Positions 45,214-54,795 are shown, numbered from the stretch's first letter. The stretch is 64,000 nt of DNA from Paenibacillus hexagrammi (GCF_021513275.1 NZ_CP090978.1:2294001-2358000), one strand, 5' to 3'. Notes: generated by a model not told the origin, from the sequence alone. Numbers and translations: made by a program.

Positions 45214-46481
45214 TTACTCGTTACTTAATTTCAGAACCTCCAGCAGTTTAAAGAACAAGCTGAGGATAATGGTCACGATGGTGGCCAGCCCCATACCTTT
45301 CAGCTCGAAATGTCCCCACTTGAGTGTGGCTCCGCTCAGTCCAATCACCAGGACGACCGTTGTCAAAATGAGGTTGATCGGCTTGGAGTAATCGACCTTG
45401 GTTTCGACAAGCATCCGGATCCCCGAAGCAGCGATGACGCCAAACAGCAGCAAGGATACACCGCCCATGACCGGAGTCGGAATCGTTTGAATCAGTGCGG
45501 ATATTTTGCCTACGAAGGACAGGACGATAGCCATGACAGCAGCTCCTCCAATGACCCATACCGAGTATACCCGGCTGATGGCCATAACGCCGATATTTTC
45601 GCCGTACGTTGTATTTGGCGTAGAGCCTACCAAGGATGACAGCATGGTCGAAATCCCATTGCCCATCAGCGATCTGCTTAAACCAGGGTCCTTGGACAGA
45701 TCTTTGCCGACCATGTTGCCCGTTACGATCAAATGGCCGATATGTTCAGCGATGACTACAAGCGCGGCCGGTGCGATAATGAGAATGCTTGCCGCATCGA
45801 AGGCAGGGGTGTAGAAGGTCGGTAATCGAAACCATTCTGCCGCTGCCAACGTTTCTTTGACATGTACAAGTCCTACAAGTGCAGCAAGTATATAGCCTGT
45901 AATAATGGCTACCAGAATGGGAATGACCTTAAGCAGCCCGCGGAATACGACGGAGCCGATGACGCCAACTAGCAATGTGAAAATGGAAACCAGCACTACG
46001 GTCGAATCCGGAGACCAGTCTGCCGGTGCTCCCGCCGGGGCGATAAAGCCGGCCATGTTCGCAGCAGTAGGGACAAGCTCCAATCCGATAACGGAGACGA
46101 TTGCGCCCATCGCCGCAGGCGGAAACACGACATCAATCCACCACGTGCCTACTGCACGGATAAGTAAAGCAACAATGGTGAAGATGGCCCCCACGACAAG
46201 GAAACCGCCTAATGCGGAGTTATAGCCTTGTGAGCCGATCACAACAAAACCGGTGACAAGAAGGCAAAACTGGAGCCCAAGAAGGCTGGTATTTTACCTT
46301 TGGTTATTAAAATGTAAAGCAAAGTGCCGATGCCGTTCATCAGCAGGATCGTGGCTGGGTCGACCTTGAATAGAATGGGGACCAGCACGGTAGAGCCAAA
46401 CATGGCAAACAGGTGCTGAAGGCTGAGCGGAATGCTCTCGCCGATGGATGGACGCTCGTCCACTTGAATCATTCTTGACAC
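45214..46481 (-). pseudogene. Uracil/xanthine permease family protein (UraA/PyrP), frameshifted
   Basis: Start GTG 46481 follows AAGGAGG by 8 bases. The N-terminal part (PLSLQHLFAMFGSTVLVPILF, LGSSFAFLSPVL) and the remainder (IGSQGYNSALGGF onward, with 11 more hydrophobic segments) are in different frames. Inserting one base near 46245 joins them as SPVLVVIGSQG, the family sequence. Motifs NTTYGENIGVMAISRV and PTPVMGGVSLLLFG identify a nucleobase:cation symporter-2, most like uracil permease. Full length would be about 423 residues. Loss of function would be needed to call this a true pseudogene; the flanking protein is intact, so a sequencing error is favoured. Confidence 0.88.
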
Positions 46482-46664
46482 GTGTGAAACCTCCTTAGGT
46501 ATTAAGTTCCCGAACGATATCTTACCATATTTTGCAGTGAAGACGAGCTTTTTATTGTAATTTCATCAAATTTCGACAAATGTGAGTAGGGATGGTCACT
46601 TGCCATACAGGAAGAACTTGGTAGTATAATGAGGGAACATGAATGTAAAAGGAGAGGAATGCGT

Positions 46665-46952
46665 ATGTTTCTTGTCATGTTAACCTATAAGGTGCCGATT
46701 GAAGAGGTAGAGCGCCATTTGGAGAGTCACGGCACCTATTTGGATCAGCAGTATGCGGCAAAGCGCTTTATTTGTTCGGGGAGGAAGGTGCCAAGAACTG
46801 GTGGAGTGATACTAGCCAATGTGCCTGCAAGAGAAGAACTGGATCGGATTCTGAGTCAGGATCCTTTTTATCAGCATGACATCGCCGAATATGAAATCAT
46901 TGAGTTCCAGCCAACCAAGTACGACGAAAGATTCCAGGCCTTTATTCCATAA
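46665..46952 (+). CDS. YciI-family protein
   Basis: 95 residues from ATG 46665; ATG 46659 is also possible after AAGGAGAGG. Pattern MFLVMLTYKVPIEEVERHLESHGTYLDQQY with conserved His, then RFICSGRKVPRTGGVIL and DPFYQHDIAEYEIIEFQP. This is the YciI/dimeric alpha-beta barrel (YCII) fold. A functional role has been proposed only for a few dehydrochlorinase-like members. A -10 TATAAT lies at 46625-46630. It converges with ytkL at a shared hairpin. Confidence 0.88.
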   Translation: MFLVMLTYKVPIEEVERHLESHGTYLDQQYAAKRFICSGRKVPRTGGVILANVPAREELDRILSQDPFYQHDIAEYEIIEFQPTKYDERFQAFIP

Positions 46953-46982
46953 ATACGTCAAAAGATACGATAAAAATGAAAG

Positions 46983-47025
46983 AGAGGATGCCTGCGTCAT
47001 ATAGACGGCGGGGCATCCTCTTCTT
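46983..47025. terminator. Terminator between convergent genes
   Basis: GAGGATGCC (46984-46992) pairs with GGCATCCTC (47012-47020) with T-rich sequence to the right, serving yciI-like (+) and possibly ytkL (-). Confidence 0.6.
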
Positions 47026-47029
47026 GCAT

Positions 47030-47722
47030 CTACAGCTCGATAGATTCGCCTGGGCGGAGCGCTTTACCTTTGATCCCTTTACCGGCAAGCTGTTCGATGA
47101 AGGCATTGCCGTCCTGCTCAATCAGAGAGAAGGTGTTGTAGTGGACGGGGACCACGAATTTGGCCTTCAGCCACTCTGCTGCTGTAACGGCATCCTCAGG
47201 ACCCATGGTGTACAAATCTCCAATAGGCAGGAATGCAAGATCGATGCTATGCTTGTCGCCAATTAACTTCATATCGGAGAACAGGTTCGTGTCACCTGCG
47301 TGAAGTATCGTCGTCCCATTCCACTTGATCACAAGTCCGGCGGGCATCCCGGCATAGACAATACTCTTTTGATCGTGAAGAATGATGCCCGAGCTGTGAA
47401 AGGCTGGTACCATATGTATCTCTGCGAAGCCTAAGGAGAGCTTGCCGCCGATATTCATGTCCTGTGTTTTGATTCCCTGCCAGCTCATGTAGGTCGCTAA
47501 TTCATGAATGGCGATGAGGGTGGCGTCATTTTGCTTGGTAATCGAAGCTGCGTCTTGAATGTGATCTGCATGGGCATGCGTTAGCAGTACATAATCCGCC
47601 TTGATCGATTCCGGCTTCGCCGATGCGGCTGGGTTGTCCGACAGAAACGGATCAATAATGATGGAATGCTGTCCATCGGATACTTGAATGCAAGAGTGTC
47701 CGTGATATTCAATTCGTAACAT
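47030..47722 (-). CDS. ytkL: Metal-dependent hydrolase, UPF0173/YtkL family (metallo-beta-lactamase fold)
   Basis: 230 residues from ATG 47722 (GGGAGG site). The metallo-beta-lactamase signature THAHADHIQDA, upstream YHGHSCIQV and DPFLSDNP, later MVPAFHSSG and HAGDTNLFSDM give the usual metal ligands. The family is uncharacterised but widespread in bacilli, probably a two-metal hydrolase in the cytoplasm. The protein ends in VPVHYNTF..., typical of YtkL. Confidence 0.92.
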   Translation of the reverse strand: MLRIEYHGHSCIQVSDGQHSIIIDPFLSDNPAASAKPESIKADYVLLTHAHADHIQDAASITKQNDATLIAIHELATYMSWQGIKTQDMNIGGKLSLGFAEIHMVPAFHSSGIILHDQKSIVYAGMPAGLVIKWNGTTILHAGDTNLFSDMKLIGDKHSIDLAFLPIGDLYTMGPEDAVTAAEWLKAKFVVPVHYNTFSLIEQDGNAFIEQLAGKGIKGKALRPGESIEL

Positions 47723-47909
47723 AAATAATCCTCCCGTTAGGAAATGGATGCTGCACAATTATTGTAAGGGAAAAACGAAGAAAAAGAAAAATGTACGGTA
47801 TAGCGTGTTCTTGGAAGGGGTTCCGCAAGCTTCGTTCTAATAATAAAGGTAAGTAAATTCATGAGGACAAAGAGCGCAAATCTACATACTTAAGTGAGGA
47901 GCTGACAGG

Positions 47910-48827
47910 ATGACAATAACAACACATAGTAGTACTCAAGTATTGAATAGCGATGCAGTTCTCGGTGCTCTGGAGCACAGTCTGGCCATGATTGAATTTG
48001 ATCCACAAGGAAAGGTCCTTTGGGCAAATGAGAATTTCGCCAAAGCGATGGGCTACACGACATCGGAAATCAAGGGGATGCTGCATAGGCAATTTTGTTT
48101 ACAAGAATACGCTGAAAGTGCTGAATATAAGCAATTATGGGATAATTTACGTCATGGTATTCAGTTTCAGGAAAAGATTCAGCGTGTGACGAAGGTGGGT
48201 AAGGTGATCTGGCTGGAGGCCACTTATACGCCTGTAATGTTGGACGGAAGCGTCAATGCTGTGCTGAAGGTTGCTACCGACATTACGAGCCGCCTTGAAA
48301 ACAGCTCAGCAAAGGTGATGGAAGAGCTGAAGCAAATGGCCGGGAGTTTGCTCGGTCGCGCCGGCGAAGGGATTCAGCGCAGCAAGGAAGTAGAAACGGC
48401 CATTGGCAGAATTGTGAAGGAATCTAACGACAATCAGCAGATGTACGATGCTTTGCAGAAGCAGGCGGATTCTATCAAGGGTTTGATTCGCACCATTCGC
48501 GATATTGCAGCTCAAACCAATCTGCTCGCATTGAACGCAGCGATTGAAGCCGCGCATGCCGGTGAATTCGGTCGTGGATTCGATATTGTTGCTAAAGAGG
48601 TTCGTAAGCTGGCGGGTCAGGTAGAGGGATCTACCCGGGAGGTTAGCAGTAATATCGAGGGAATTCATTTGCAAATTACGCAAATTGGTCAGGGAACAAG
48701 TCGGTCGAATCTTGCCATCGTGGACAGTCAGCGCCTCATTGAACAAGCGTTGAATGAATTCAGTGGAATCGGTGAGGCAGCTAGACTCCTTGATTCGAAA
48801 GCAAGTGCTTTGGTGGAGATGCTATAA
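47910..48827 (+). CDS. Soluble PAS-domain methyl-accepting chemotaxis protein
   Basis: 305 residues with no membrane segment. An N-terminal PAS domain (~20-130: [34 protein letters not shown]) is followed by a short MCP signalling helix with the hairpin-tip motif [36 protein letters not shown]. Only about 150 residues of coiled coil are present. It resembles small cytoplasmic Aer-like energy or redox sensors. No che genes lie nearby. Alignment of the PAS domain gives no obvious FAD or heme ligand by eye. Confidence 0.9.
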   Translation: MTITTHSSTQVLNSDAVLGALEHSLAMIEFDPQGKVLWANENFAKAMGYTTSEIKGMLHRQFCLQEYAESAEYKQLWDNLRHGIQFQEKIQRVTKVGKVIWLEATYTPVMLDGSVNAVLKVATDITSRLENSSAKVMEELKQMAGSLLGRAGEGIQRSKEVETAIGRIVKESNDNQQMYDALQKQADSIKGLIRTIRDIAAQTNLLALNAAIEAAHAGEFGRGFDIVAKEVRKLAGQVEGSTREVSSNIEGIHLQITQIGQGTSRSNLAIVDSQRLIEQALNEFSGIGEAARLLDSKASALVEML

Positions 48828-48854
48828 ACAGAGGTAACAAATATCTTTAGATTG

Positions 48855-48888
48855 GAGCCCCTTTGTTGATGAATAACGGGGTTCTTTC
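48855..48888 (+). terminator. Intrinsic terminator
   Basis: GAGCCCC (48855-48861) and GGGGTTC (48878-48884) pair, followed by TTT; moderate strength. Confidence 0.5.
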
Positions 48889-49018
48889 CCGTGTCTTGCA
48901 CTTAGGGCATCTTGTTATTTAAATGAGCGAGCAGATTCGTTTTGCTGCGTTTCATTGCCAATTGCCGGTAGATTTGCGATAATGCGCATAGAGTTGATAT
49001 GGAATGGAGGAATTTTTC

Positions 49019-50092
49019 ATGGAAACAAATTCAAGAATTCTCGCTTTTATCGGTTCCTATGCTGATGCTGCTGCACCCGGTCTGTATGCGTGCAGCTATG
49101 ATACAGAAACCGGACAGTTGGAGCTGCTAGAGCAGGCATCGGGCTTGCAGAACCCGACTTTTTTGACTATAGATGCTCGCAGCCATAAGCTTTATGTACT
49201 GTCTGAAGCGACGGACGAGGAAGGTAAGCGCTGCGGCGCTGCGGCGACCTACGAGTTTCATTCGGAGACGGGGCAGCTCACTCATTTGAACACGGAAAAG
49301 ACTGTTCCTGCAACAACCTGCCATATCGCGCTGGATCAGACGTCCCAGCTTGCCATGGTGTCCAGCTATCATGGGGGAATGGTTGGCGTATCGCCTATTC
49401 TTCCCGATGGCAGCCTGGGAGTAACCTCGGATATTCAGCAGCATGAAGGGAGCAGCTTACTTCCGGTGCAAGACAGGCCTCGAACTCATTCCGTATTCGT
49501 CGATCGTGCCAATCGCTATGTAGGCGTGTGCGATCTTGGCCTCGATCAAATCGTCATGTACAAGCTCGACTTGGAGAGTCAGCGCTTGATCTCGCACGGT
49601 GTGACGAAAGTGACGCCGGGCTCAGGCCCGAGGCACTTTGCTCTGCATCGGACGCTGCCGTATGGATACGTCATCAATGAGCTCAACTCCACGATCATCG
49701 CGTTTGCTTATGATGAGGAGAAGGGGCAATTGACGGAACTCCAGACGGTTGCCACACTGCCGGAGGATTACACAGGCGACAATGCCACAGCGGATATCCA
49801 TATCTCCCCGGACGGGCGGTTCTTGTACGGATCGAACCGTGGACATGATAGCATAGTCGTATTCGAGATCGATTCCTCTAGCGGCAAGCTCTCCTACGTC
49901 GAGCATTCATCGACACTTGGCGGACATCCCCGGAACTTCGGCATTTCCCCAGATGGCAAATTCCTGCTTGTCGCTAACCGCGATGGAAATAACATTGTCA
50001 CCTTGGCAAGAGATGGTGCAACCGGAAAGCTGCAGCCGACAGGTGGAGAACTCAGCGTGTCCAAGCCTGTTTGTATCCGGTTTGCAGAGTAG
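49019..50092 (+). CDS. pgl: Lactonase-family beta-propeller protein (6-phosphogluconolactonase, YkgB type)
   Basis: 357 residues from ATG 49019 (GGAGGAA site). A seven-bladed propeller of the Lactonase family: FIGSYADAAAPGLYACSYDTETGQLELL, HSVFVDRANRYVGVCDLGLDQIVMYKLD, GSGPRHFALH, SPDGRFLYGSNRGHDSIVVFEID, GGHPRNFGISPDGKFLLVANRD. Hydrolyses 6-phospho-gluconolactone in the pentose phosphate pathway in characterised members. The downstream rpiA gene belongs to the same pathway but is 10 kb away. Confidence 0.9.
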   Translation: METNSRILAFIGSYADAAAPGLYACSYDTETGQLELLEQASGLQNPTFLTIDARSHKLYVLSEATDEEGKRCGAAATYEFHSETGQLTHLNTEKTVPATTCHIALDQTSQLAMVSSYHGGMVGVSPILPDGSLGVTSDIQQHEGSSLLPVQDRPRTHSVFVDRANRYVGVCDLGLDQIVMYKLDLESQRLISHGVTKVTPGSGPRHFALHRTLPYGYVINELNSTIIAFAYDEEKGQLTELQTVATLPEDYTGDNATADIHISPDGRFLYGSNRGHDSIVVFEIDSSSGKLSYVEHSSTLGGHPRNFGISPDGKFLLVANRDGNNIVTLARDGATGKLQPTGGELSVSKPVCIRFAE

Positions 50093-50213
50093 CTTTTTTC
50101 GAAGAAGCGTTGCAGACGTCTGTGACGGTTCTATTATCACCTTAGAAGGCTCTTATTCCTCTTGGAGGAAATCTACTGAAGCTCGAAATGGACCCTATAA
50201 TATCCACAAAATT

Positions 50214-50234
50214 AGCCGCTGTTGCGGCTTTTTT
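50214..50234. terminator. Intrinsic terminator
   Basis: AGCCGC (50214-50219) and GCGGCT (50224-50229) with a TGTT loop and six T. It ends the lactonase gene and lies 1 base from the stop of the convergent araC-like gene. Confidence 0.8.
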
Positions 50235-51137
50235 CTATGAATGGATGCTCACATTGCTTGAGATAGGAATGTAGAGCCCGACCTCGCAATAATCGTCTCT
50301 CGCTAGGGATTCATCAATATATTCAAAATAATATGGATCGGAGAAGTCGTACCCCGCTTGGGGCATCCAAGCATCGATATAATTCCAGATCTGCTCCAAT
50401 TGGCGGAATGTCAAATGAGCCGGATGAAAGTCGCCGACATAGGTGAAGACGATATACTTGTGCGGAGCAAGCACATTCCGGTACAGGCTCAAGTCCTGCT
50501 GTTCAAAGGAATGTACTTCAGTAGAAGGATAATAGTAGGTGTAGCTGGGGTCCTCGACCATATGGGTTAATCCGATATAGAGATGCTCATGGACCTTATC
50601 GGGAACATGGGGCATGATTTGTGAAAAAAATTCGAGACCTGCGGCGTTCGCGGTATGATGTTCGTAATTCTCCTGCACATATATTTGGTTCTTTTTACCG
50701 ACTAATAAGCATCCAGGCTTTACAACAAAAGCAGGTTCAAAAACAATTCCGTCTGCGACTCGTTCTAACCTCGATACGTCATATTTTTCTGTCAGCGTGA
50801 TTTGTTGAAATTGTTTACGCAGGCTTGCCGGCGTGACGCCGAATTGTTTTTTGAAGGAGCGAATATAGGACTGCTCGTGCTCAAAGCCGAATTCAGCCGC
50901 GATATCAATGATTTTCCAGTTGGCATTCAGCAGATAGTCGATGCTCTGGCTTAGTTTTCTCGCCCGTATGTATTCCATGAGAGGATGTCCTGTGGAGTGG
51001 CGAATTAAGCGATGCAGGTGAAATTTAGATACGTGCAGCGATGCGGATAGCGTATCAAGCGTTAGGTTCGTTTTTAGATGTTTTTCGATATAACAGATGG
51101 TATCTTGAATAATTTGATAGAAATGATCTGTGGTCAT
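50235..51137 (-). CDS. AraC-family regulator with GyrI-like effector domain
   Basis: 300 residues from MTTDHFYQII (AAGGAGATG site). The N-terminal AraC DNA-binding domain has two helix-turn-helix units (LDTLSASLHVSKFHLHRLIRHSTGHP and IIDIAAEFGFEHEQSYIRSFKKQFGVTP). The C-terminal half (ENYEHHTANAAGLEFFSQIMP onwards) is a GyrI-like ligand-binding domain as in Rob and BltR-related regulators, which sense drugs. Gene target unknown; the neighbour upstream is divergent. Confidence 0.9.
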   Translation of the reverse strand: MTTDHFYQIIQDTICYIEKHLKTNLTLDTLSASLHVSKFHLHRLIRHSTGHPLMEYIRARKLSQSIDYLLNANWKIIDIAAEFGFEHEQSYIRSFKKQFGVTPASLRKQFQQITLTEKYDVSRLERVADGIVFEPAFVVKPGCLLVGKKNQIYVQENYEHHTANAAGLEFFSQIMPHVPDKVHEHLYIGLTHMVEDPSYTYYYPSTEVHSFEQQDLSLYRNVLAPHKYIVFTYVGDFHPAHLTFRQLEQIWNYIDAWMPQAGYDFSDPYYFEYIDESLARDDYCEVGLYIPISSNVSIHS

Positions 51138-51275
51138 CAGGCATCTCCTTGGCCAAAAAAGCAAGAATTGTTCATTCTATTATATGGAAATAACGGATAA
51201 TGACAATATGCAATTTGAATATCGTTATCAAATCTTAATCCTATATATAGAACATGTCGCAAGGGGAGATCTGTG

Positions 51276-51887
51276 ATGCTGCATTTATTCGGGAACCGCC
51301 ACAAATTATCGCCTGCCCATGTATTGGAAGTGCAGCTTCAAACACTGGAGTCTCTTGGATTTTCTTTTCAAATGGAGACAGAGGTGCTAGTTCAAAGTCT
51401 GCTCTATCAATACAGCAGAATGTACTACGAAGATGAGCCTTATGACTTCTTGTTGTCCATTTGCGGAGACAGTCATCTGGATGAGAATTACCATGAAATC
51501 AGATTTACGCACGATGTTTGGACACTGGATTTACACAGCACAGGGGATGCCCGAGCCTATTTGATCGCAATCGATGCCATGAACCGTCTGGCCAAAGGAG
51601 ATTTTCTGATTGAAGCGTGTAAGCTTTATGTTGATCCTGAAACGAATGAGGCTCATGTCTCCTATCAATACCACGGTTTGACCATGAATTGTGATATTTC
51701 CATCCGGAAGGGTTGGATGGATGTTAGCTTGTTTCGAAAGCTGGGTAAACTGGCCAACAAAGGCAGCTCAGCCAAGCAATTTTATTATCGCAGGTATGAG
51801 GATCAGGCAGGCTTCCTGTACTCAGACCCTGATACTGTGAAGAAATTGAATGGAAGGCTTAAACATAAATATAAGCTTCTATCGTAA
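51276..51887 (+). CDS. Conserved hypothetical protein, 203 aa
   Basis: ATG 51276 with GGGGAG 8 bases upstream; GTG 51273 is an alternative. It is a cytoplasmic mixed alpha/beta protein (MLHLFGNRHKLSPAHVLEVQLQ, HDVWTLDLHSTGDARAYL, KGDFLIEACKLYVDPETNEAHVSY). No motif identifies its role. It is bounded by a divergent araC-like gene and a terminator, and is probably monocistronic. Confidence 0.7.
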   Translation: MLHLFGNRHKLSPAHVLEVQLQTLESLGFSFQMETEVLVQSLLYQYSRMYYEDEPYDFLLSICGDSHLDENYHEIRFTHDVWTLDLHSTGDARAYLIAIDAMNRLAKGDFLIEACKLYVDPETNEAHVSYQYHGLTMNCDISIRKGWMDVSLFRKLGKLANKGSSAKQFYYRRYEDQAGFLYSDPDTVKKLNGRLKHKYKLLS

Positions 51888-51947
51888 TGTTGATGGATAC
51901 ATAACGTATCACCTACAACTATATCCTAGGCACCGAGGAATAAATAG

Positions 51948-51993
51948 AAGAGCTATCTCATTTGGTTGTGAAAACCGTGAGATAGCTCTTTTT
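51948..51993 (+). terminator. Intrinsic terminator
   Basis: AGAGCTATCTCA and TGAGATAGCTCT form a 12-bp stem followed by five T. Confidence 0.9.
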
Positions 51994-52009
51994 GCAGATG
52001 GCTAGGCGA

Positions 52010-52678
52010 CTACCCTTTGATTATTTCACTGATTCGAGCTTGAATTCCCTCTGTGCAGACACCGCCGTGATAGGTAATCACTTGGTCGATCTCCAGCGAT
52101 TGCAGCTTCGTTAGTGATTCCAGCGCTTGCGGCATATTAGGGGTAAAGTTAGGATCCGGAGGCATAAGCACGCCGTCATGGGATGTAAGCGCGTCTCCGC
52201 TGATCAGTGTTTTGCTTGGAATATGGTACAAGCTGATATGGTCCGGCGTATGTCCGGGAGTGTAAATCACTTGGATGCCCCCGCAATAAGGCAGGATGTC
52301 ACCGTCATGAAGGATCGTATCGACTTTGGCAGGAGGCAGGACGACTCCACGTTTCATCGTTGGTACTTCCCCGAGCAGATAGGGCTTGGTAAGCTCATGA
52401 GCCAGCACTTCGACTTTGCCGTCCAATGCTTGAACCAGCTCAGGCAGCGAACCTACATGATCCATGTCCTGATGGGTGATGATGATCTTGGTCAAGTTTT
52501 CGATAGAGGTGTCCGCGTTCTTAAGCGTTTCCCGGATGAGCTCTAATTGGCCTGGTATACCGGTGTCGACAAGGATGAGATCTTGATCATCCCACAACAA
52601 AGCAGCATGAACGACAAAAGGATTTCCACCTACGTTCATATTCAATACGAAAGGTTTAATTCCAGCAGGTTGAGACAC
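52010..52678 (-). CDS. MBL-fold metallo-hydrolase
   Basis: 222 residues starting at GTG 52678 after GGAGGAAT. Signature THQDMDHVGSLPEL, PGHTPDHIS, SGDALTSHD and YHGGVCTEG give the metal ligands of the glyoxalase-II-like metallo-beta-lactamase superfamily. Likely a zinc hydrolase in the cytoplasm. Substrate unknown. The first Met-like start is supported by the clear ribosome site. Confidence 0.9.
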   Translation of the reverse strand: MSQPAGIKPFVLNMNVGGNPFVVHAALLWDDQDLILVDTGIPGQLELIRETLKNADTSIENLTKIIITHQDMDHVGSLPELVQALDGKVEVLAHELTKPYLLGEVPTMKRGVVLPPAKVDTILHDGDILPYCGGIQVIYTPGHTPDHISLYHIPSKTLISGDALTSHDGVLMPPDPNFTPNMPQALESLTKLQSLEIDQVITYHGGVCTEGIQARISEIIKG

Positions 52679-52831
52679 AGCGATTCCTCCAGATGAAAAG
52701 TAAGTTACTTGTCTATTGTATCCTTTATAAGGTGTTACTACAAATTTTGCATTTTTGAGCGTGGGATGTGAGCGGTTAATCTTGTCAACAGGACTATCGA
52801 TCTAGTAATCTAGTGGAAAAGGAGGTTTTAC

Positions 52832-53464
52832 ATGATTAGGAAATCAAGGGGAATTATAGCTTATCTAGTGCTGTTAGGTTCTTTGGTTGGCATCCTGCCA
52901 GGGCAAGCGGCTGCTGAAGAGAAAATTACGTATCCAATGAAACGTATCGATGTGCAGTATGCGGCCGAATTCACAGCGTACCCGCTGCAAGGTTCGGATA
53001 AAAGCACGGTTACCACATCGGTCTATGACCCTGCTTATTCAAATGGTGCGAAGCCTATTCATGTGCTGTACGGCATTGTGAAGCTAACGAACGAGCTTGA
53101 TAACCCGATGATCGAAGAGTTTATTCGAGTAACGGACGGCTCGCAGATGACTCGCGGATTGTCCAACAGCGGCGGTCCGATCTATGATTTGAGTCAGCAA
53201 GTCAGAGGTGAAAGCACGGAGTTTGTAACGGGAAAAAAACTGGAAGGTAACAGCGTGGTCAAAGACTATTCAGAAGGCTGGAAGACGATCCGATTCGTAA
53301 GGAACTGGGATGACAACGGCAATCCGACCAACTTTACCATTGAATTTAACTGGGATGGTGTGGGAGCAGAGGATCCTTTCTTCCGCAAGCTAACGGAAAC
53401 GAGCTATCAGATTGATCTATCCACGATAAATGATAACGGTGGAGATCAGGAGGTCAGACGATGA
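52832..53464 (+). CDS. Secreted hypothetical protein, paired with an SLH protein
   Basis: 210 residues with AAAGGAGG site. Signal peptide (IIAYLVLLGSLVGILPGQAAA-EEK). The mature protein is beta-rich with no Cys (MKRIDVQYAAEFTAYPLQGSDK, KPIHVLYGIVKLTNELDNP, GWKTIRFVRNWDDNGNPTNFTIEFNWDG). It overlaps the SLH-domain gene by 4 bases (ATGA), so the two are coupled and probably act together at the cell surface. No family recognised. Confidence 0.75.
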   Translation: MIRKSRGIIAYLVLLGSLVGILPGQAAAEEKITYPMKRIDVQYAAEFTAYPLQGSDKSTVTTSVYDPAYSNGAKPIHVLYGIVKLTNELDNPMIEEFIRVTDGSQMTRGLSNSGGPIYDLSQQVRGESTEFVTGKKLEGNSVVKDYSEGWKTIRFVRNWDDNGNPTNFTIEFNWDGVGAEDPFFRKLTETSYQIDLSTINDNGGDQEVRR

Positions 53465-54222
53465 TATCAGGATTAGGGAGATATATTGGAACATGGAATC
53501 GACGCATGGGGAAGCAGGCTGCATGCGGATTCCTTAGCTGTGCGCTGCTGCTTTCTGCTGCAGGGCTTGTGTCAGCGGAAGAACCCGCTGTGCATACTCA
53601 TGAGGCAGAAATGCTGAACAATTTGCACCTCCTTCAAGGAACGGATCAAGGCTTTGAATTAGAGATGACCTTCACTAGAGCTCAGGGAGCCACTATGCTC
53701 TTGAGGCTGTTCGGATTGGAAGCCGCGGCGGTAAGTTCAGCGGAGCAGCCTGCTGTTTTTTCAGATATGCCAACGGATCACTGGGCTTACAAACACGTCA
53801 CTTATGCGTATGATCAAGGCTATGTGCATGGTGTTACGGATTCTACGTTTGCTCCGGAATCCAACATGAGCGGCTCGCAGTTTATCGCCTTAACGCTGCG
53901 TGCCCTCGGCTACAAGGAAGCGGAGCCCAGTCAGGCAGGCGAACTGGCGGTCACCAGCGGGCTGCTAACTGCTGAGGAAGCGAAGCCATTGACATCGACA
54001 GCGACTTTCCTTCGCGATGATATGGTCGAAGTTGCTTATAGAGCCATTCAAACCAAGCTGAAGGATAGCCAACAAACATTGCTGCAAAAGCTGGTCGAAG
54101 ACGATCAAGTGATTAGTGTTGCAGACGCGAAGGAGAGTGGCCTTTACCAAGTAAGCGCTGCCAGCTCTGATGATCCGATGGATCAAATTGAGCAAGCTCT
54201 AGAGAACGCGCTTGGTAACTAA
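53461..54222 (+). CDS. S-layer homology (SLH) domain protein
   Basis: 253 residues. Signal peptide (ACGFLSCALLLSAAGLVSA-EEP), then SLH-type repeats. The clearest is FSDMPTDHWAYKHVTYAYDQGYVHGVTDSTFAPESNMSG; the segments flanking it (LLQGTDQGFELEMTFTRAQGATML and GLLTAEEAKPL) look like more diverged repeats. SLH domains bind pyruvylated wall polysaccharide. No catalytic domain follows, so it is a small surface-anchored protein. The start overlaps the stop of the upstream secreted protein. Confidence 0.87.
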   Translation: MISGLGRYIGTWNRRMGKQAACGFLSCALLLSAAGLVSAEEPAVHTHEAEMLNNLHLLQGTDQGFELEMTFTRAQGATMLLRLFGLEAAAVSSAEQPAVFSDMPTDHWAYKHVTYAYDQGYVHGVTDSTFAPESNMSGSQFIALTLRALGYKEAEPSQAGELAVTSGLLTAEEAKPLTSTATFLRDDMVEVAYRAIQTKLKDSQQTLLQKLVEDDQVISVADAKESGLYQVSAASSDDPMDQIEQALENALGN

Positions 54223-54243
54223 ACGAAAGAGAGGGAGGGAGAG

Positions 54244-54271
54244 AGTCCTTTCCATTACGGAAGGGACTTCT
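54244..54271 (+). terminator. Candidate terminator
   Basis: AGTCCTTTCC (54244-54253) and GGAAGGGACT (54259-54268) pair with a short loop, with TCTTTC after it. T tract weak. Confidence 0.5.
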
Positions 54272-54309
54272 TTCCCGATAAGCAGCACTTCAGATCATGC
54301 GCCTGTAAG

Positions 54310-54480
54310 TTAGGTAATATTCTTGGAAATACCGTTTACATTCGGAGCATATTCAGCGGCATGCTTGCTAGTCAATGTTTGAGCTTCTTCAGTAAAATGA
54401 GCGTTGTTTTGTTGTTCATTTTTGGAATCCGCGCGGTTGTCCGAACGATCATGTTTAGGATCAGCACTATTTTTTGGCAT
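54310..54480 (-). CDS. Small hydrophilic protein, 56 aa
   Basis: MPKNSADPKHDRSDNRADSK... 56 residues, with GGAGGTGA 8 bases before the ATG. It is Asn/Asp/Lys/His-rich with no hydrophobic core, so probably disordered. The composition recalls small spore-associated proteins, but no SASP motif is seen. It is divergent from a 34-residue reading frame starting at 54528. Confidence 0.6.
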   Translation of the reverse strand: MPKNSADPKHDRSDNRADSKNEQQNNAHFTEEAQTLTSKHAAEYAPNVNGISKNIT

Positions 54481-54527
54481 TACAATCACCTCCATCATCG
54501 ATAGTATGAGGAGGTGATTTACTTTTT

Positions 54528-54632
54528 ATGCCATGGAAAAATCTTTATGTGCTGAGTTTGAAGCGACAAGACTACTTGAAGCGGGCACTAAGCGTGGCAA
54601 CGACAAGGCTGGATAAATGGGCCAAAGTGTGA
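54528..54632 (+). CDS. Candidate 34-aa basic small protein
   Basis: ATG 54528 is preceded by GAGGAGGTGATT at about 11 bases. The product is MPWKNLYVLSLKRQDYLKR... to a TGA at 54632; 34 residues, basic, with an amphipathic helix-like pattern. Only the strong ribosome site supports it. Confidence 0.35.
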   Translation: MPWKNLYVLSLKRQDYLKRALSVATTRLDKWAKV

Positions 54633-54691
54633 AGGTTCTCTTGACTTTTTCCTGAGAGAAAATAAGTTGCTATTTCAATAACCGGTTAAAA

Positions 54692-54728
54692 CGTAATTAT
54701 TACTATTTACAAATCGTAATAATTACTA
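54692..54728. promoter_or_regulatory. Tandem Zur boxes
   Basis: CGTAATTATTACTA (54692-54705) and TCGTAATAATTACTA (54714-54728) match the B. subtilis Zur core TCGTAATNATTACGA with one or two changes in the right half. They lie 68-104 bases before the adcC start, so the operon is expected to be repressed when zinc is plentiful. Confidence 0.7.
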
Positions 54729-54795
54729 TAAGATATGGTTTGTTTATTGTTACCTCCGTGAGGAAAAGGAGAAAGAAAGAAAGGGTGATGCTCTG

